Assembly: GCA_030643455.1 (NCBI GenBank)
Contig: DAOWLV010000048.1
Span: forward strand, 1-11,730
DNA: 11,730 nt
Direction: 5' to 3'
DNA from: Candidatus Krumholzibacteriia bacterium
GTDB lineage: Bacteria; Krumholzibacteriota; Krumholzibacteriia; LZORAL124-64-63
Of the stretch, positions 6,017-11,730 are shown in pieces (the first letter of the stretch is position 1; the number at the start of each line of letters is the position of its first letter). Position numbers and translations under genes: made by a program. The notes beneath the pieces are model-generated. The model searched no databases. It was not told the origin of the DNA and saw only the letters and a list, made by a program, of their open reading frames with translations.

Positions 6017-8058
6017 GCGCGTTTGACCTCCACCAGGTTGTCGTGGAAAGCCGCGCCATGGGCCACGTCGGTTTCGCGACCTTCGGAAAGAAGATTCACC
6101 AGACCGCCCTGCTCGCCCCACCAGCCATTGGTCACCGACACGCAGCCGCGCCTGATGCCGCCGTCGATCCGGGCTTTCAACTCGAATTCGCCCCGCCGGT
6201 TGAACACGACGGCCTGGTCGCCGTGTTCGATGCCGCGGGCCCGGGCATCGTCGGGATGGATGGTCACCTCGGGCCCCGGATCGAACTGCTTGATCAGATC
6301 CAGATTCCCGAACTGCGAGTGGATGCGGTTCTTGGTATTGGGAGTCATCATCTGCAGCGGCGTGGCGGGATCGTGGTCGCCGCCGGCCGCGGTTTCACCT
6401 GGCAAGGCCGCCCGGGGCACAGGGTCGATACCCCAGCGCTCGGACGCTTCGGCCGACACCAGCTCGACCCTGCCCGACGGTGTGGGAAAAACCCGGTCGG
6501 CGAAGGCGACGCTTTCACTGCCGGGCGCGGGCACGGGGCCGGCTTTCAGGTCATCGATGGTCAAATCCAGCGGCTGCAGTTGTTGGTTGAGCCATGTATC
6601 CAGATATCCAGAACCCGGTATGGCGTTATCCAGCTCCGGACCCCCGATATCCAATCGTGCAGCTAACGCCCGGAATACCTCCGTTTCGGCCCTTACCTCG
6701 CCCGGCATGTCCAGTATCCTTGGCCGCAGCTGCAGATAATGATGCCAGTAGGCGCCGATCACGTCGGTCTGCTCGAACATGCTCTTGGCCGGCAGGATGA
6801 TGTCGGCCTCACGCGCGGTGTCGGTCATGAACTGCTCGACCACAACTCTGAAATCCAGGGCACGGAAGGCCTTGCGCACCTGGTGGGTCTCGGGGTTCTG
6901 GGCCAGCGGATTGCCGCGCTCGACCCAGGCGAATTTCAAGGGCGGGTCGGTCTGGGCCAGCATGTCCCGCCCCAGCCGTGCGGTGGAAACAGACACGCGC
7001 ACGATCCCGTCTGGTTTTTTCGGTGGGTAGAAAGCGATCGGATCGCGATCGCCCCCGAAAACCTGAGTCTGCAGATTCGCGTAGACCCAGCCCCCGCCCT
7101 GCACGCCGATGTTACCGGTGATGGCCGCCAGGGCGATCAACGCCCGCATGGTCTGCCCGCTGTTCGTGTAACGCTGCATGCCGAACCCGGCGCAAATGGT
7201 GGCCGGTTTGATCGATCCCAGCAGCCCGGCCAGCTTCTCGATCGCCGCGATGGGCACGTCGCAGATCCGGGCGGCCTCTTCCACGGTCCTCTCTGTGGTC
7301 ATGGCGGCGAATTCATCGAACCCATGCACATGACCGTCGATGAAATCCTGATCCACGTTTCCTTTTTCGATCAGCAGCCTTGCTGCGGCCAGCGCCAGGA
7401 ACCCGTCGGTGCCCGGCCGTGGCTGGATCAACAGTTCGGATCTTTCGGAGGTCTGGGTTCGCCGGGGATCGATCACGATCAGCCGGGCCCCGGCATCCAG
7501 CGCCTGGTCCACGAAACGCATCTGGTGGATGTTGGTCTCGGCGGCGTTTTTGCCCCAGAAGATGATCAGTCGCGCGTTGGCCAGATCCCACGGCGCGTTG
7601 TGTTTGTTGTCGCCCAGGGTCAGCCGGGTGGCCTCGAGACCGGCAGGCCAGCACAGGTCGCCGTACGTCGTGGTGCAGCCGCCGAACAGACGCCAGAAAG
7701 CCAGGCTGCAGCCGTTCAACAGGCCCTTGGTGCCGCTGGCCGCATAGTGCAGAATGGCCTGAGGGCCGTGTTCGCCGCGTGTTTTCTTCAGCCGGAAGAC
7801 GATCTCGTCGAGGGCGCTGTCCCAGGAGATCCGTTCGTACGAATCATCCTTCCGGCGCCTCAAGGGATGCAGGATGCGGTCGGGACTGTGCTGCCGCTCC
7901 ACGTAGGCCAGGCCCTTCAGGCAGGGACCTTCGGGGGTCGCCTCGTTGCCGGCGACAGGTTCGATGGCGGTCAAACGGCCGTCCTCGACGGTCACGCACA
8001 TCGAGCAGGTGCTGTAGCAGTTGCGGGGGCACGCGGTGATGTGGACCGACTTACTTAT
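6013..8058 (-). CDS. Molybdopterin (bis-MGD) oxidoreductase, DMSO reductase family, with a probable ATA start
   Basis: 681 residues if begun at the ATA at 8056-8058. The N-terminus then reads (M)SKSVHITACPRNCYSTC and holds Cys10, Cys14, Cys18 and, in GPCLKG, Cys46, which ligate the [4Fe-4S] cluster of this superfamily. The Mo-pterin domain follows. YGDLCWPAG puts Cys136 at the usual Mo-ligand position. The C-terminal MGD-binding domain starts near TPNTKNRIHSQFGN. The first ATG (7999-8001) comes after three of the four cluster cysteines. No ATG, GTG, TTG or CTG lies in frame between it and the TGA at 8176-8178. GGAGGG ends 6 nt before the ATA. There is no twin-arginine signal, so the subunit should face the cytoplasm. 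It overlaps the lipoprotein gene by 8 bp and the DmsBC-like gene by 4 bp. The substrate is not known. Confidence 0.9.
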   Translation of the reverse strand: MSKSVHITACPRNCYSTCSMCVTVEDGRLTAIEPVAGNEATPEGPCLKGLAYVERQHSPDRILHPLRRRKDDSYERISWDSALDEIVFRLKKTRGEHGPQAILHYAASGTKGLLNGCSLAFWRLFGGCTTTYGDLCWPAGLEATRLTLGDNKHNAPWDLANARLIIFWGKNAAETNIHQMRFVDQALDAGARLIVIDPRRTQTSERSELLIQPRPGTDGFLALAAARLLIEKGNVDQDFIDGHVHGFDEFAAMTTERTVEEAARICDVPIAAIEKLAGLLGSIKPATICAGFGMQRYTNSGQTMRALIALAAITGNIGVQGGGWVYANLQTQVFGGDRDPIAFYPPKKPDGIVRVSVSTARLGRDMLAQTDPPLKFAWVERGNPLAQNPETHQVRKAFRALDFRVVVEQFMTDTAREADIILPAKSMFEQTDVIGAYWHHYLQLRPRILDMPGEVRAETEVFRALAARLDIGGPELDNAIPGSGYLDTWLNQQLQPLDLTIDDLKAGPVPAPGSESVAFADRVFPTPSGRVELVSAEASERWGIDPVPRAALPGETAAGGDHDPATPLQMMTPNTKNRIHSQFGNLDLIKQFDPGPEVTIHPDDARARGIEHGDQAVVFNRRGEFELKARIDGGIRRGCVSVTNGWWGEQGGLVNLLSEGRETDVAHGAAFHDNLVEVKRA

Positions 8059-8563
8059 ACTCGACCCTCCGGAAATGCGCCGGCGGATTGAACAGATCCT
8101 GCCGGTCCTTGTTTTCCAGAAACGTTTCCCGCAGAAGTTCGCTGTCGATGGTCTGGTCGTCCACCACCTCGGGGTTCAAGCTGCTTGCGATCAGGATCCC
8201 TTCCACCACCTCATACGATATGATGGGAAATAAGGTCTCGTCCGGGGGATACAGCCCCCTTCCGTAGTTGCCGACAAATTCCGCCTGGATGAGCGAGTGG
8301 CCCCCGATCTCCACCGGATAGGCGCGGAAAAAATCCCCTTCCGCCCCCAGGGGGATCTGGACCAGGTACTCCGTATCCGACCATCTCATGATCACCATCC
8401 GGTCCTCGTCACCGTCACCCTTGGCTTCGGACGGGATCGGTTCCCACAAGCCGAGGAGTGCGGGATCGATGGCGATTGTGTGCTCCGTGGTCAGCGGCGC
8501 CTCATGCACGCAACCGGTCATCAGGATGATCGCCATGGACAAAAAACAGATGGGATGTTTCAT
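8051..8563 (-). CDS. Small lipoprotein of unknown function, first gene of the Mo-oxidoreductase operon
   Basis: 170 residues. A short positive N-terminus and hydrophobic core end in the lipobox LMTGC (Cys18), so this is very likely a lipidated envelope protein. The rest is soluble and acidic, beginning ALLGLWEPIPSEAKGDGDEDR and rich in short beta-prone segments (DTEYLVQIPLG, HSLIQAEFVG). The overall look is of a small lipocalin-like or calycin-like lipoprotein, but I recognise no family. GAAAGGGG lies 5 nt before the ATG. Its stop codon overlaps the start of the Mo oxidoreductase by 8 bp. Tight coupling suggests a role tied to that enzyme's expression or assembly, although the enzyme appears cytoplasmic. 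It may simply share the operon. Confidence 0.85.
   Translation of the reverse strand: MKHPICFLSMAIILMTGCVHEAPLTTEHTIAIDPALLGLWEPIPSEAKGDGDEDRMVIMRWSDTEYLVQIPLGAEGDFFRAYPVEIGGHSLIQAEFVGNYGRGLYPPDETLFPIISYEVVEGILIASSLNPEVVDDQTIDSELLRETFLENKDRQDLFNPPAHFRRVEYK
8056..8070 (-). promoter_or_regulatory. Ribosome-binding site and non-canonical ATA start of the Mo oxidoreductase
   Basis: On the minus strand GGAGGG (8065-8070) is followed by the 6-nt spacer TCGAGT and then ATA (8056-8058). The ATA sits exactly where the cluster-binding N-terminus needs its first codon. The site lies inside the last codons of the lipoprotein gene, so translation is probably coupled. Either ATA is really used as a start or a single base differs from ATG. 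Confidence 0.65.
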
Positions 8564-8608
8564 GATGGCCCCTTTCGATATTCAACCAGATTATCCAACA
8601 CCTAAATG

Positions 8609-8637
8609 GGTATATCTCCTCAGATCCGAATATCCAA
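8609..8637 (-). promoter_or_regulatory. Possible promoter of the lipoprotein/Mo-oxidoreductase operon
   Basis: On the minus strand TTGGAT (8632-8637) and TATACC (8609-8614) are 17 nt apart. The matches are modest (3 and 4 of 6). The site lies just after the intrinsic terminator and about 45 nt before the lipoprotein ATG, a sensible place for a new transcription start. It also overlaps one copy of the repeated TGGATAT motif. Confidence 0.3.
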
Positions 8638-8640
8638 CAT

Positions 8641-8661
8641 AAAAGGCCCCCGAGGGGCCTT
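8641..8661 (-). terminator. Intrinsic terminator between the glgC and Mo-oxidoreductase operons
   Basis: AAGGCCCC (8643-8650) pairs perfectly with GGGGCCTT (8654-8661) around a 3-nt loop. On the minus strand the stem is followed by TTTTATGTT, a usable T-tract. On the plus strand only TTCTTAA follows, so it is mainly a minus-strand terminator. It ends the glgC/exported-protein transcript about 220 bases past its last clear gene. It could also act as an attenuator for transcripts reading into the lipoprotein operon. Confidence 0.75.
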
Positions 8662-8662
8662 C

Positions 8663-8878
8663 TTAACCAGGACGGATGGTGAAGGGGGAAAATATCCAGT
8701 TGGTTGCCTTGCCAACCATATTCTCGGGATACAACCCCGACATTGTTCGCCCAAAACTAGTTGGCAAACCAACCATCTTCCAAAATTTAACCGCCACCGC
8801 CGCTGGGGCGCCCGTACATTCGCATATCCAGTTATCCCGCACCAACCAACGACGGAACAGCCCGCCCATGGTTTCCAT
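8663..8878 (-). other. Possible 71-codon ORF or structured 3' UTR after the exported-protein gene
   Basis: This is the main content of the 316-base gap between the exported protein and the lipoprotein. A 71-codon frame opens with an ATG one base after the upstream stop codon and ends in TAA directly against the terminator stem. The deduced peptide (starting METMGGLFRRWLVRDNW) resembles nothing I know. Its third-base usage is more mixed than in the neighbouring genes, and no good Shine-Dalgarno site sits at the right distance. The same DNA is rich in inverted repeats: TGGTTG/CAACCA at 8701-8706/8713-8718, TCGGG/CCCGA at 8724-8728/8736-8740, GTTGG/CCAAC at 8760-8764/8769-8773. An untranslated structured RNA is at least as likely as a protein. 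Confidence 0.3.
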
Positions 8879-8879
8879 G

Positions 8880-10049
8880 TCAGTTGCTCAATCCTTTCAG
8901 ACGGCGGGCTTCCCCATTATTGGGGGCGAAACCCACGCTGAATCGGAGGCTCCAGGCTCCGCCTGACATGCTGTCGAGATTCTGGTTGAGGTTCTCGATC
9001 CATTCGCGGCGGACATCAGCGCCCAGAAACCAGGTACGGTCGCGGCCCAGGAACAGGCGGTAGCCCAGGCCCACGCTGCCGTTGAGGCCGAGGATCACAA
9101 AGTCTTCATCCTTGAACGGCTTGATGTTTTCGATCCCCAGGCCCCCGAACAGATCCAGGTTGTGAGGTCCCTCCTGGATCAGGATCCGCCCGAATTCTCC
9201 CCCGAGATAGAGGGCGTTGAAACGGTTTGACCGGCCGCGGAGACCCTCTTCATCGACCCAGTAGGGCTGGTCGGTGCGCCCGAGGCGCACATCCAGGATC
9301 AAGCGGGCCAACCAATGCGTCCAGCGCATCCCGGCCATCATCCCCACCATGGACTTCTTCCCGGCAAATTCGATGTTTCCCCGGGGCCACCAGACACCAC
9401 CGGTCAGCGCAATTGTGGCCACTCCGCTCTTCTTGGTCAGCACGGCCATTTCCTGGTCGTAGTAGTATCGCAGCCAGGTGTCTTCCAGGTCTTCACTTTC
9501 CAGAAGAGCCCAGGCCTCGGTGGTTTTTCCCGCATAGAAAAGGCAGAAGAACTCTTCGAGACCGCGATGCGGCACATGGGGCAAAAGTTGATCGGCAAAA
9601 GTCTGGCTGAAGTCGTCGAAATTTTTTCTGGGTTCGGGAAATTTGGATTTCACCGGGGGATCGTACCGGTCGATCAGATGGTCGATGACTTCCTCTCCAT
9701 ATATGTCTTCATCGAAACCCGCGTCCCAGATGCTGCCCAGCAGCATGATGCGAAACACCGGCTCCGTGGTCAGGCAACGGCTTTCCCAGTAGAGCACGAA
9801 CTCGTACAGGAGATCTGGCCGGTCCCCCAGGACAAAACGGGGGATCTCCCGGTAGGCGAACGCGTTCAGGTCGGTGCAGGTCTGGGCGTCGAGTCTGTCG
9901 AAGAATTCCTCGTCCAGTTCGACCGGCAGGGGGGTGGGGGACACGGCCGCAGTCGTGTCCCCGGCAGCGGGCGAATTCTCCGCGGCCGCCGGGCAGGAGA
10001 GCAAGATCAGTACTGTCGCCAGCCAGAGGATTGGGCAAATGCGCACCAT
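8880..10049 (-). CDS. Exported protein of unknown function with helical N-terminal part and barrel-like C-terminal part
   Basis: 389 residues. The N-terminus is a clear export signal (hydrophobic core LWLATVLILLS). Cleavage could fall at AAA-EN near residue 24, or Cys19 in LLSC could be a lipidation site. A Pro/Thr-rich linker runs to about residue 45. Residues 46-205 look alpha-helical and hold a cysteine pair (Cys58, Cys92) that could form a disulfide. From about 207 to 375 alternating hydrophobic/aromatic strands with Gly turns (GVATIALTGGVWWPRG, FGGLGIEN, GLNGSVGLGYRLFLGRDRTWFLGADV, GGAWSLRFSVGFAP) suggest an outer-membrane beta-barrel of about eight strands. It does not end in the usual aromatic residue. 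I recognise no family. It starts 3 nt after the glgC stop codon, so co-transcription with glgC is likely, though no functional link is obvious. Confidence 0.85.
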   Translation of the reverse strand: MVRICPILWLATVLILLSCPAAAENSPAAGDTTAAVSPTPLPVELDEEFFDRLDAQTCTDLNAFAYREIPRFVLGDRPDLLYEFVLYWESRCLTTEPVFRIMLLGSIWDAGFDEDIYGEEVIDHLIDRYDPPVKSKFPEPRKNFDDFSQTFADQLLPHVPHRGLEEFFCLFYAGKTTEAWALLESEDLEDTWLRYYYDQEMAVLTKKSGVATIALTGGVWWPRGNIEFAGKKSMVGMMAGMRWTHWLARLILDVRLGRTDQPYWVDEEGLRGRSNRFNALYLGGEFGRILIQEGPHNLDLFGGLGIENIKPFKDEDFVILGLNGSVGLGYRLFLGRDRTWFLGADVRREWIENLNQNLDSMSGGAWSLRFSVGFAPNNGEARRLKGLSN

Positions 10050-10052
10050 CGA

Positions 10053-11339
10053 TTATAACTCGGCACCGGACTCGATGACGGTGCCCTTGGGGATGATCGT
10101 GATCCCGTCGCGGATCCAGCGCCGTTCGCCCGTATAATCCTCCACCTCGGGATGGGACTTGATGGTCACGTTGTCCCCGATGCGCGCGTTCTTGTCGATG
10201 ATGCAACGCTCGATGGTGCAATTCCGCCCCACACCCAGCCTGGGTGTGGACCTCGGCTTTCGATCGGCGCCAACCGGGTCCTTCTCCCCTTCGTAGAAAT
10301 CGTTGCCCATGAGGATGACATCCTTCAATTTCGAACCCCGGCCCACGACCCCGCGGATACCCACGATCGTATTGGTGATGCGGGCCCCGGTGATCATCGA
10401 ACCTTCCACCACCAGGCTGTCGACGATCTCGGATTCCACGATCCGGCTGGGCGGCAACGAACGGGTGCGTGTGTAGAAAGGCCAGTTTTCCTGGTAGAGA
10501 TTGAACTCGGGGTCGCAGCTGACCAGGTCGAGGTTGGCGTCGAAAAAAGCGTCGATGGTCCCGATGTCCCGCCAGTAGTCAGTGAAGGAAAAGGCCATGA
10601 CCTTCCGCTGACCGATCGCCTCGGGAATGACCTCCTTGCCGAAATCCGTTTTCTTTTCGTCCTGCAGCAGGTCGCGCAAAACCTGGGGTTCGAAAACATA
10701 GATGCCCATGGAAGCCAGGTAACAGTCATCGTCCAGGTCCTTGCCCTGCGCCTCGAAAAGGGCAGGGGAAGCCCTGAAACGATCAACCACTGCGGGATCT
10801 TCCGGTTTTTCCACGAACTCGGTCACCCGGCCGTCGGCTTCGGCCTTGAGCAACCCCAGCCGCGAGGTCTCGTTCCGTTTGACCGGATAAACCCCCAGGG
10901 TGATTTCAGCCCCGGATTCCCGGTGGAAGCGCACCATCTCCGAATAATCCATCCGGTAAAGATGGTCGCCGCTGAGGATCACGATCTGGTCCGATTCGTA
11001 ATACATGGTGTGGTTCAACGTTGCCCGGACAGCGTCGCTGGTGCCCTGGAACCAGTCGCTCTTTTCGGGGGTCTGCTCGGCGGCCAGGATGTCCACGAAT
11101 CCGTCGGTGAACACATCGAAGGCGTAGGTTTGCATGATGTGCCGGTGCAGGCTGGCGGAAAGGAACTGGGTCAGGATGAAGACCTTCTTGACCCCGGAGT
11201 TGATGCAGTTGCTGATGGGGATGTCGATCAGGCGATATTTGCCGGCGAAACCGACGGCGGGTTTGCTTCGCTCCAGAGTCAAGGGGTAGAGACGCGACCC
11301 GCGCCCTCCCCCCAGGATGATCGCTGTCACGTCTTTCAC
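10053..11339 (-). CDS. glgC: Glucose-1-phosphate adenylyltransferase (ADP-glucose pyrophosphorylase)
   Basis: 428 residues from the GTG at 11337-11339, the usual GlgC length. It makes ADP-glucose from ATP and glucose-1-phosphate, the committed step of glycogen synthesis. The nucleotidyltransferase domain opens with LGGGRGSRLYPLT (9-21), then KPAV, and KYRLIDIPISNCINSG with Lys34 at the effector-site position. It continues with QTPEKSDWFQGTSDAVR (89-105), SGDHLYRMDY with Asp125, and FVEKP with the sugar-phosphate Lys178. The C-terminal part is a left-handed beta-helix of hexapeptide repeats ending CIIDKNARIGDNVTI. WFQGTSDAVR, DVILMGNDFYE and IIDKNARIG resemble the cyanobacterial/plant type more than the enterobacterial type. 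The GTG start has GAGGAG 5 nt upstream; an ATG at 11402 falls within the promoter region and is rejected. No other glg gene is in the window. Confidence 0.95.
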   Translation of the reverse strand: MKDVTAIILGGGRGSRLYPLTLERSKPAVGFAGKYRLIDIPISNCINSGVKKVFILTQFLSASLHRHIMQTYAFDVFTDGFVDILAAEQTPEKSDWFQGTSDAVRATLNHTMYYESDQIVILSGDHLYRMDYSEMVRFHRESGAEITLGVYPVKRNETSRLGLLKAEADGRVTEFVEKPEDPAVVDRFRASPALFEAQGKDLDDDCYLASMGIYVFEPQVLRDLLQDEKKTDFGKEVIPEAIGQRKVMAFSFTDYWRDIGTIDAFFDANLDLVSCDPEFNLYQENWPFYTRTRSLPPSRIVESEIVDSLVVEGSMITGARITNTIVGIRGVVGRGSKLKDVILMGNDFYEGEKDPVGADRKPRSTPRLGVGRNCTIERCIIDKNARIGDNVTIKSHPEVEDYTGERRWIRDGITIIPKGTVIESGAEL

Positions 11340-11382
11340 GGGAACTCCTCGGTTATCGCCTGCTCCAACCAGCGTGCCTGGC

Positions 11383-11411
11383 ATTATAAGCAGTGGAAGC
11401 ACCCCTTTAAA
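11383..11411 (-). promoter_or_regulatory. Sigma70-type promoter of glgC
   Basis: On the minus strand TTTAAA (11406-11411) and a perfect TATAAT (11383-11388) are exactly 17 nt apart. Transcription would start near 11376, giving a leader of about 36 nt before the GTG start. The promoter lies in the only gap between msrB and glgC, so glgC is probably transcribed independently of msrB. Confidence 0.75.
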
Positions 11412-11434
11412 GAGGATTCAATACAAAAATCCGG

Positions 11435-11730
11435 TCAGCTGCCGCCTGTGGCCGTTTCGCCAGCGGGTATCTTCTGCCCCGCCTTCACGAAATCGAGGGA
11501 TGCGGAATTGATGCAGAACCGCTGGCCCGTGGGGCGTGGTCCGTCGGGAAAGACATGACCGAGATGAGCCTCGCACCTGCTGCAGACGATCTCGGTGCGC
11601 ACCACCCCGTAGCTGATGTCCTGGATCTCGTCCACCGCATCCGCACCGACGGGCTTGTAGTAACTCGGCCAGCCGCTGCCCGAATCAAATTTCGTATCCG
11701 AAGAGAACAGATCCTGGCCGCAGCCTACGC
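11435..11730 (-). CDS. msrB: Peptide-methionine (R)-S-oxide reductase MsrB, C-terminal part
   Basis: The frame is open at the right window edge, so the N-terminus is missing; 97 codons are visible. The first visible complete codons read VGCGQDLFSS, carrying the second Cys of the first zinc-binding CxxC pair. The visible part goes on with KFDSGSGWPSYYKP, VRTEIVCSRCEAHLGHVF (second zinc CxxC pair) and GQRFCINSASLDF. The Cys in RFCIN is the catalytic residue that attacks methionine-R-sulfoxide. The protein repairs oxidised methionine using thioredoxin. About 30-40 residues or more are missing, and a fusion to MsrA or a signal peptide beyond the edge cannot be excluded. A short tail (AGQKIPAGETATGGS) ends the protein before the glgC promoter. 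Confidence 0.92.
   Translation of the reverse strand, partial: VGCGQDLFSSDTKFDSGSGWPSYYKPVGADAVDEIQDISYGVVRTEIVCSRCEAHLGHVFPDGPRPTGQRFCINSASLDFVKAGQKIPAGETATGGS

Larger units (their letters stand above)
8577..8837. repeat. Five dispersed copies of a short ATATCCA-type motif
   Basis: On the plus strand the copies are GATATTCAACC (8577-8587), ATTATCCAACA (8590-8600), AATATCCAACA (8629-8639), AATATCCAGT (8691-8700) and CATATCCAGT (8824-8832 with flank). Two of them share TATCCAACA exactly with 39-nt spacing. They cluster in the gene-poor gap before the lipoprotein operon. They could be regulator-binding sites or chance in an AT-richer stretch. Confidence 0.3.

Noticed and set aside
5396..8091. 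Two plus-strand open frames of about 450 codons opposite the Mo oxidoreductase and DmsBC-like genes
   Set aside because: The sense strand carries unmistakable cluster, pterin and membrane-anchor motifs. The antisense proteins are Pro/Arg/His-rich and resemble nothing.
8059..8175. Twin-arginine leader for the Mo oxidoreductase upstream of the ATA
   Set aside because: The open frame upstream contains an Arg-rich stretch, but this is the lipoprotein gene read in another frame. It has no hydrophobic core in the right place and no start codon.
8840..8860. G-quadruplex on the minus strand (GGTTGGTGCGGG)
   Set aside because: Only three G-runs are close enough together; a fourth run is missing.
8690..8880. 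tRNA or other standard RNA gene in the gap after the exported-protein gene
   Set aside because: There are many GGTTG/CAACC repeats, but no cloverleaf arrangement, T-loop sequence or acceptor stem can be built.
10152..11558. Long plus-strand open frame of 468 codons opposite glgC
   Set aside because: It is the antisense shadow of a well-conserved glgC. The deduced protein has no recognisable domain, and such frames are common in GC-rich DNA.

Overview
This is a gene-dense, GC-rich window (roughly 60% GC by eye). It looks like the chromosome of a Gram-negative (two-membrane) bacterium that uses Shine-Dalgarno initiation: there are lipoproteins and a barrel-like outer-membrane candidate, and several starts have good GGAGG-type sites. 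The lineage cannot be fixed from the sequence. A cyanobacteria/plant-type ADP-glucose pyrophosphorylase, a GOLPH3-like protein and unrecognised envelope proteins would fit an under-sampled, environmental phylum; that is inference. I see no insertion sequence, CRISPR array, tRNA or rRNA.

Layout from left to right. (1) 1-1914, minus strand: a GNAT acetyltransferase, an RlmL-type THUMP rRNA methyltransferase and the start of a lipoprotein, tightly packed with overlaps. (2) 2018-3166, plus strand: the only clear plus-strand protein gene, a fusion of an O6-alkylguanine-DNA alkyltransferase (Ogt) and an AlkA-type HhH-GPD glycosylase, so two alkylation-repair chemistries in one chain. (3) 3168-4422, minus: a GOLPH3/GPP34-family protein followed by the manganese exporter MntP. 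(4) 4423-4663: an AT-rich intergenic region that carries, on the plus strand, a promoter-like site, two strong stem-loops and a T-tract, together a good small-RNA candidate. (5) 4664-8563, minus: a respiratory-type operon of small lipoprotein, Mo-bisMGD oxidoreductase and a fused DmsB-DmsC electron-transfer/membrane-anchor subunit, joined by 8-nt and 4-nt overlaps. The oxidoreductase has no canonical start codon in a usable place; the best start is ATA behind a strong Shine-Dalgarno site. (6) 8564-8879: an intergenic region with an intrinsic terminator, competing helices and a repeated short motif. (7) 8880-11339, minus: GlgC followed after 3 nt by an exported protein of unknown function, with a clear promoter in front of glgC. 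(8) 11435-11730: the C-terminal part of MsrB.

The genes cover DNA alkylation repair, ribosome modification, Mn export, anaerobic or alternative electron transfer, glycogen precursor synthesis and methionine sulfoxide repair. The points most worth a second look are the candidate sRNA at 4548-4665, the ATA start with its operon of unknown substrate, the Ogt-AlkA fusion, and the pairing of a GOLPH3-like protein with MntP.
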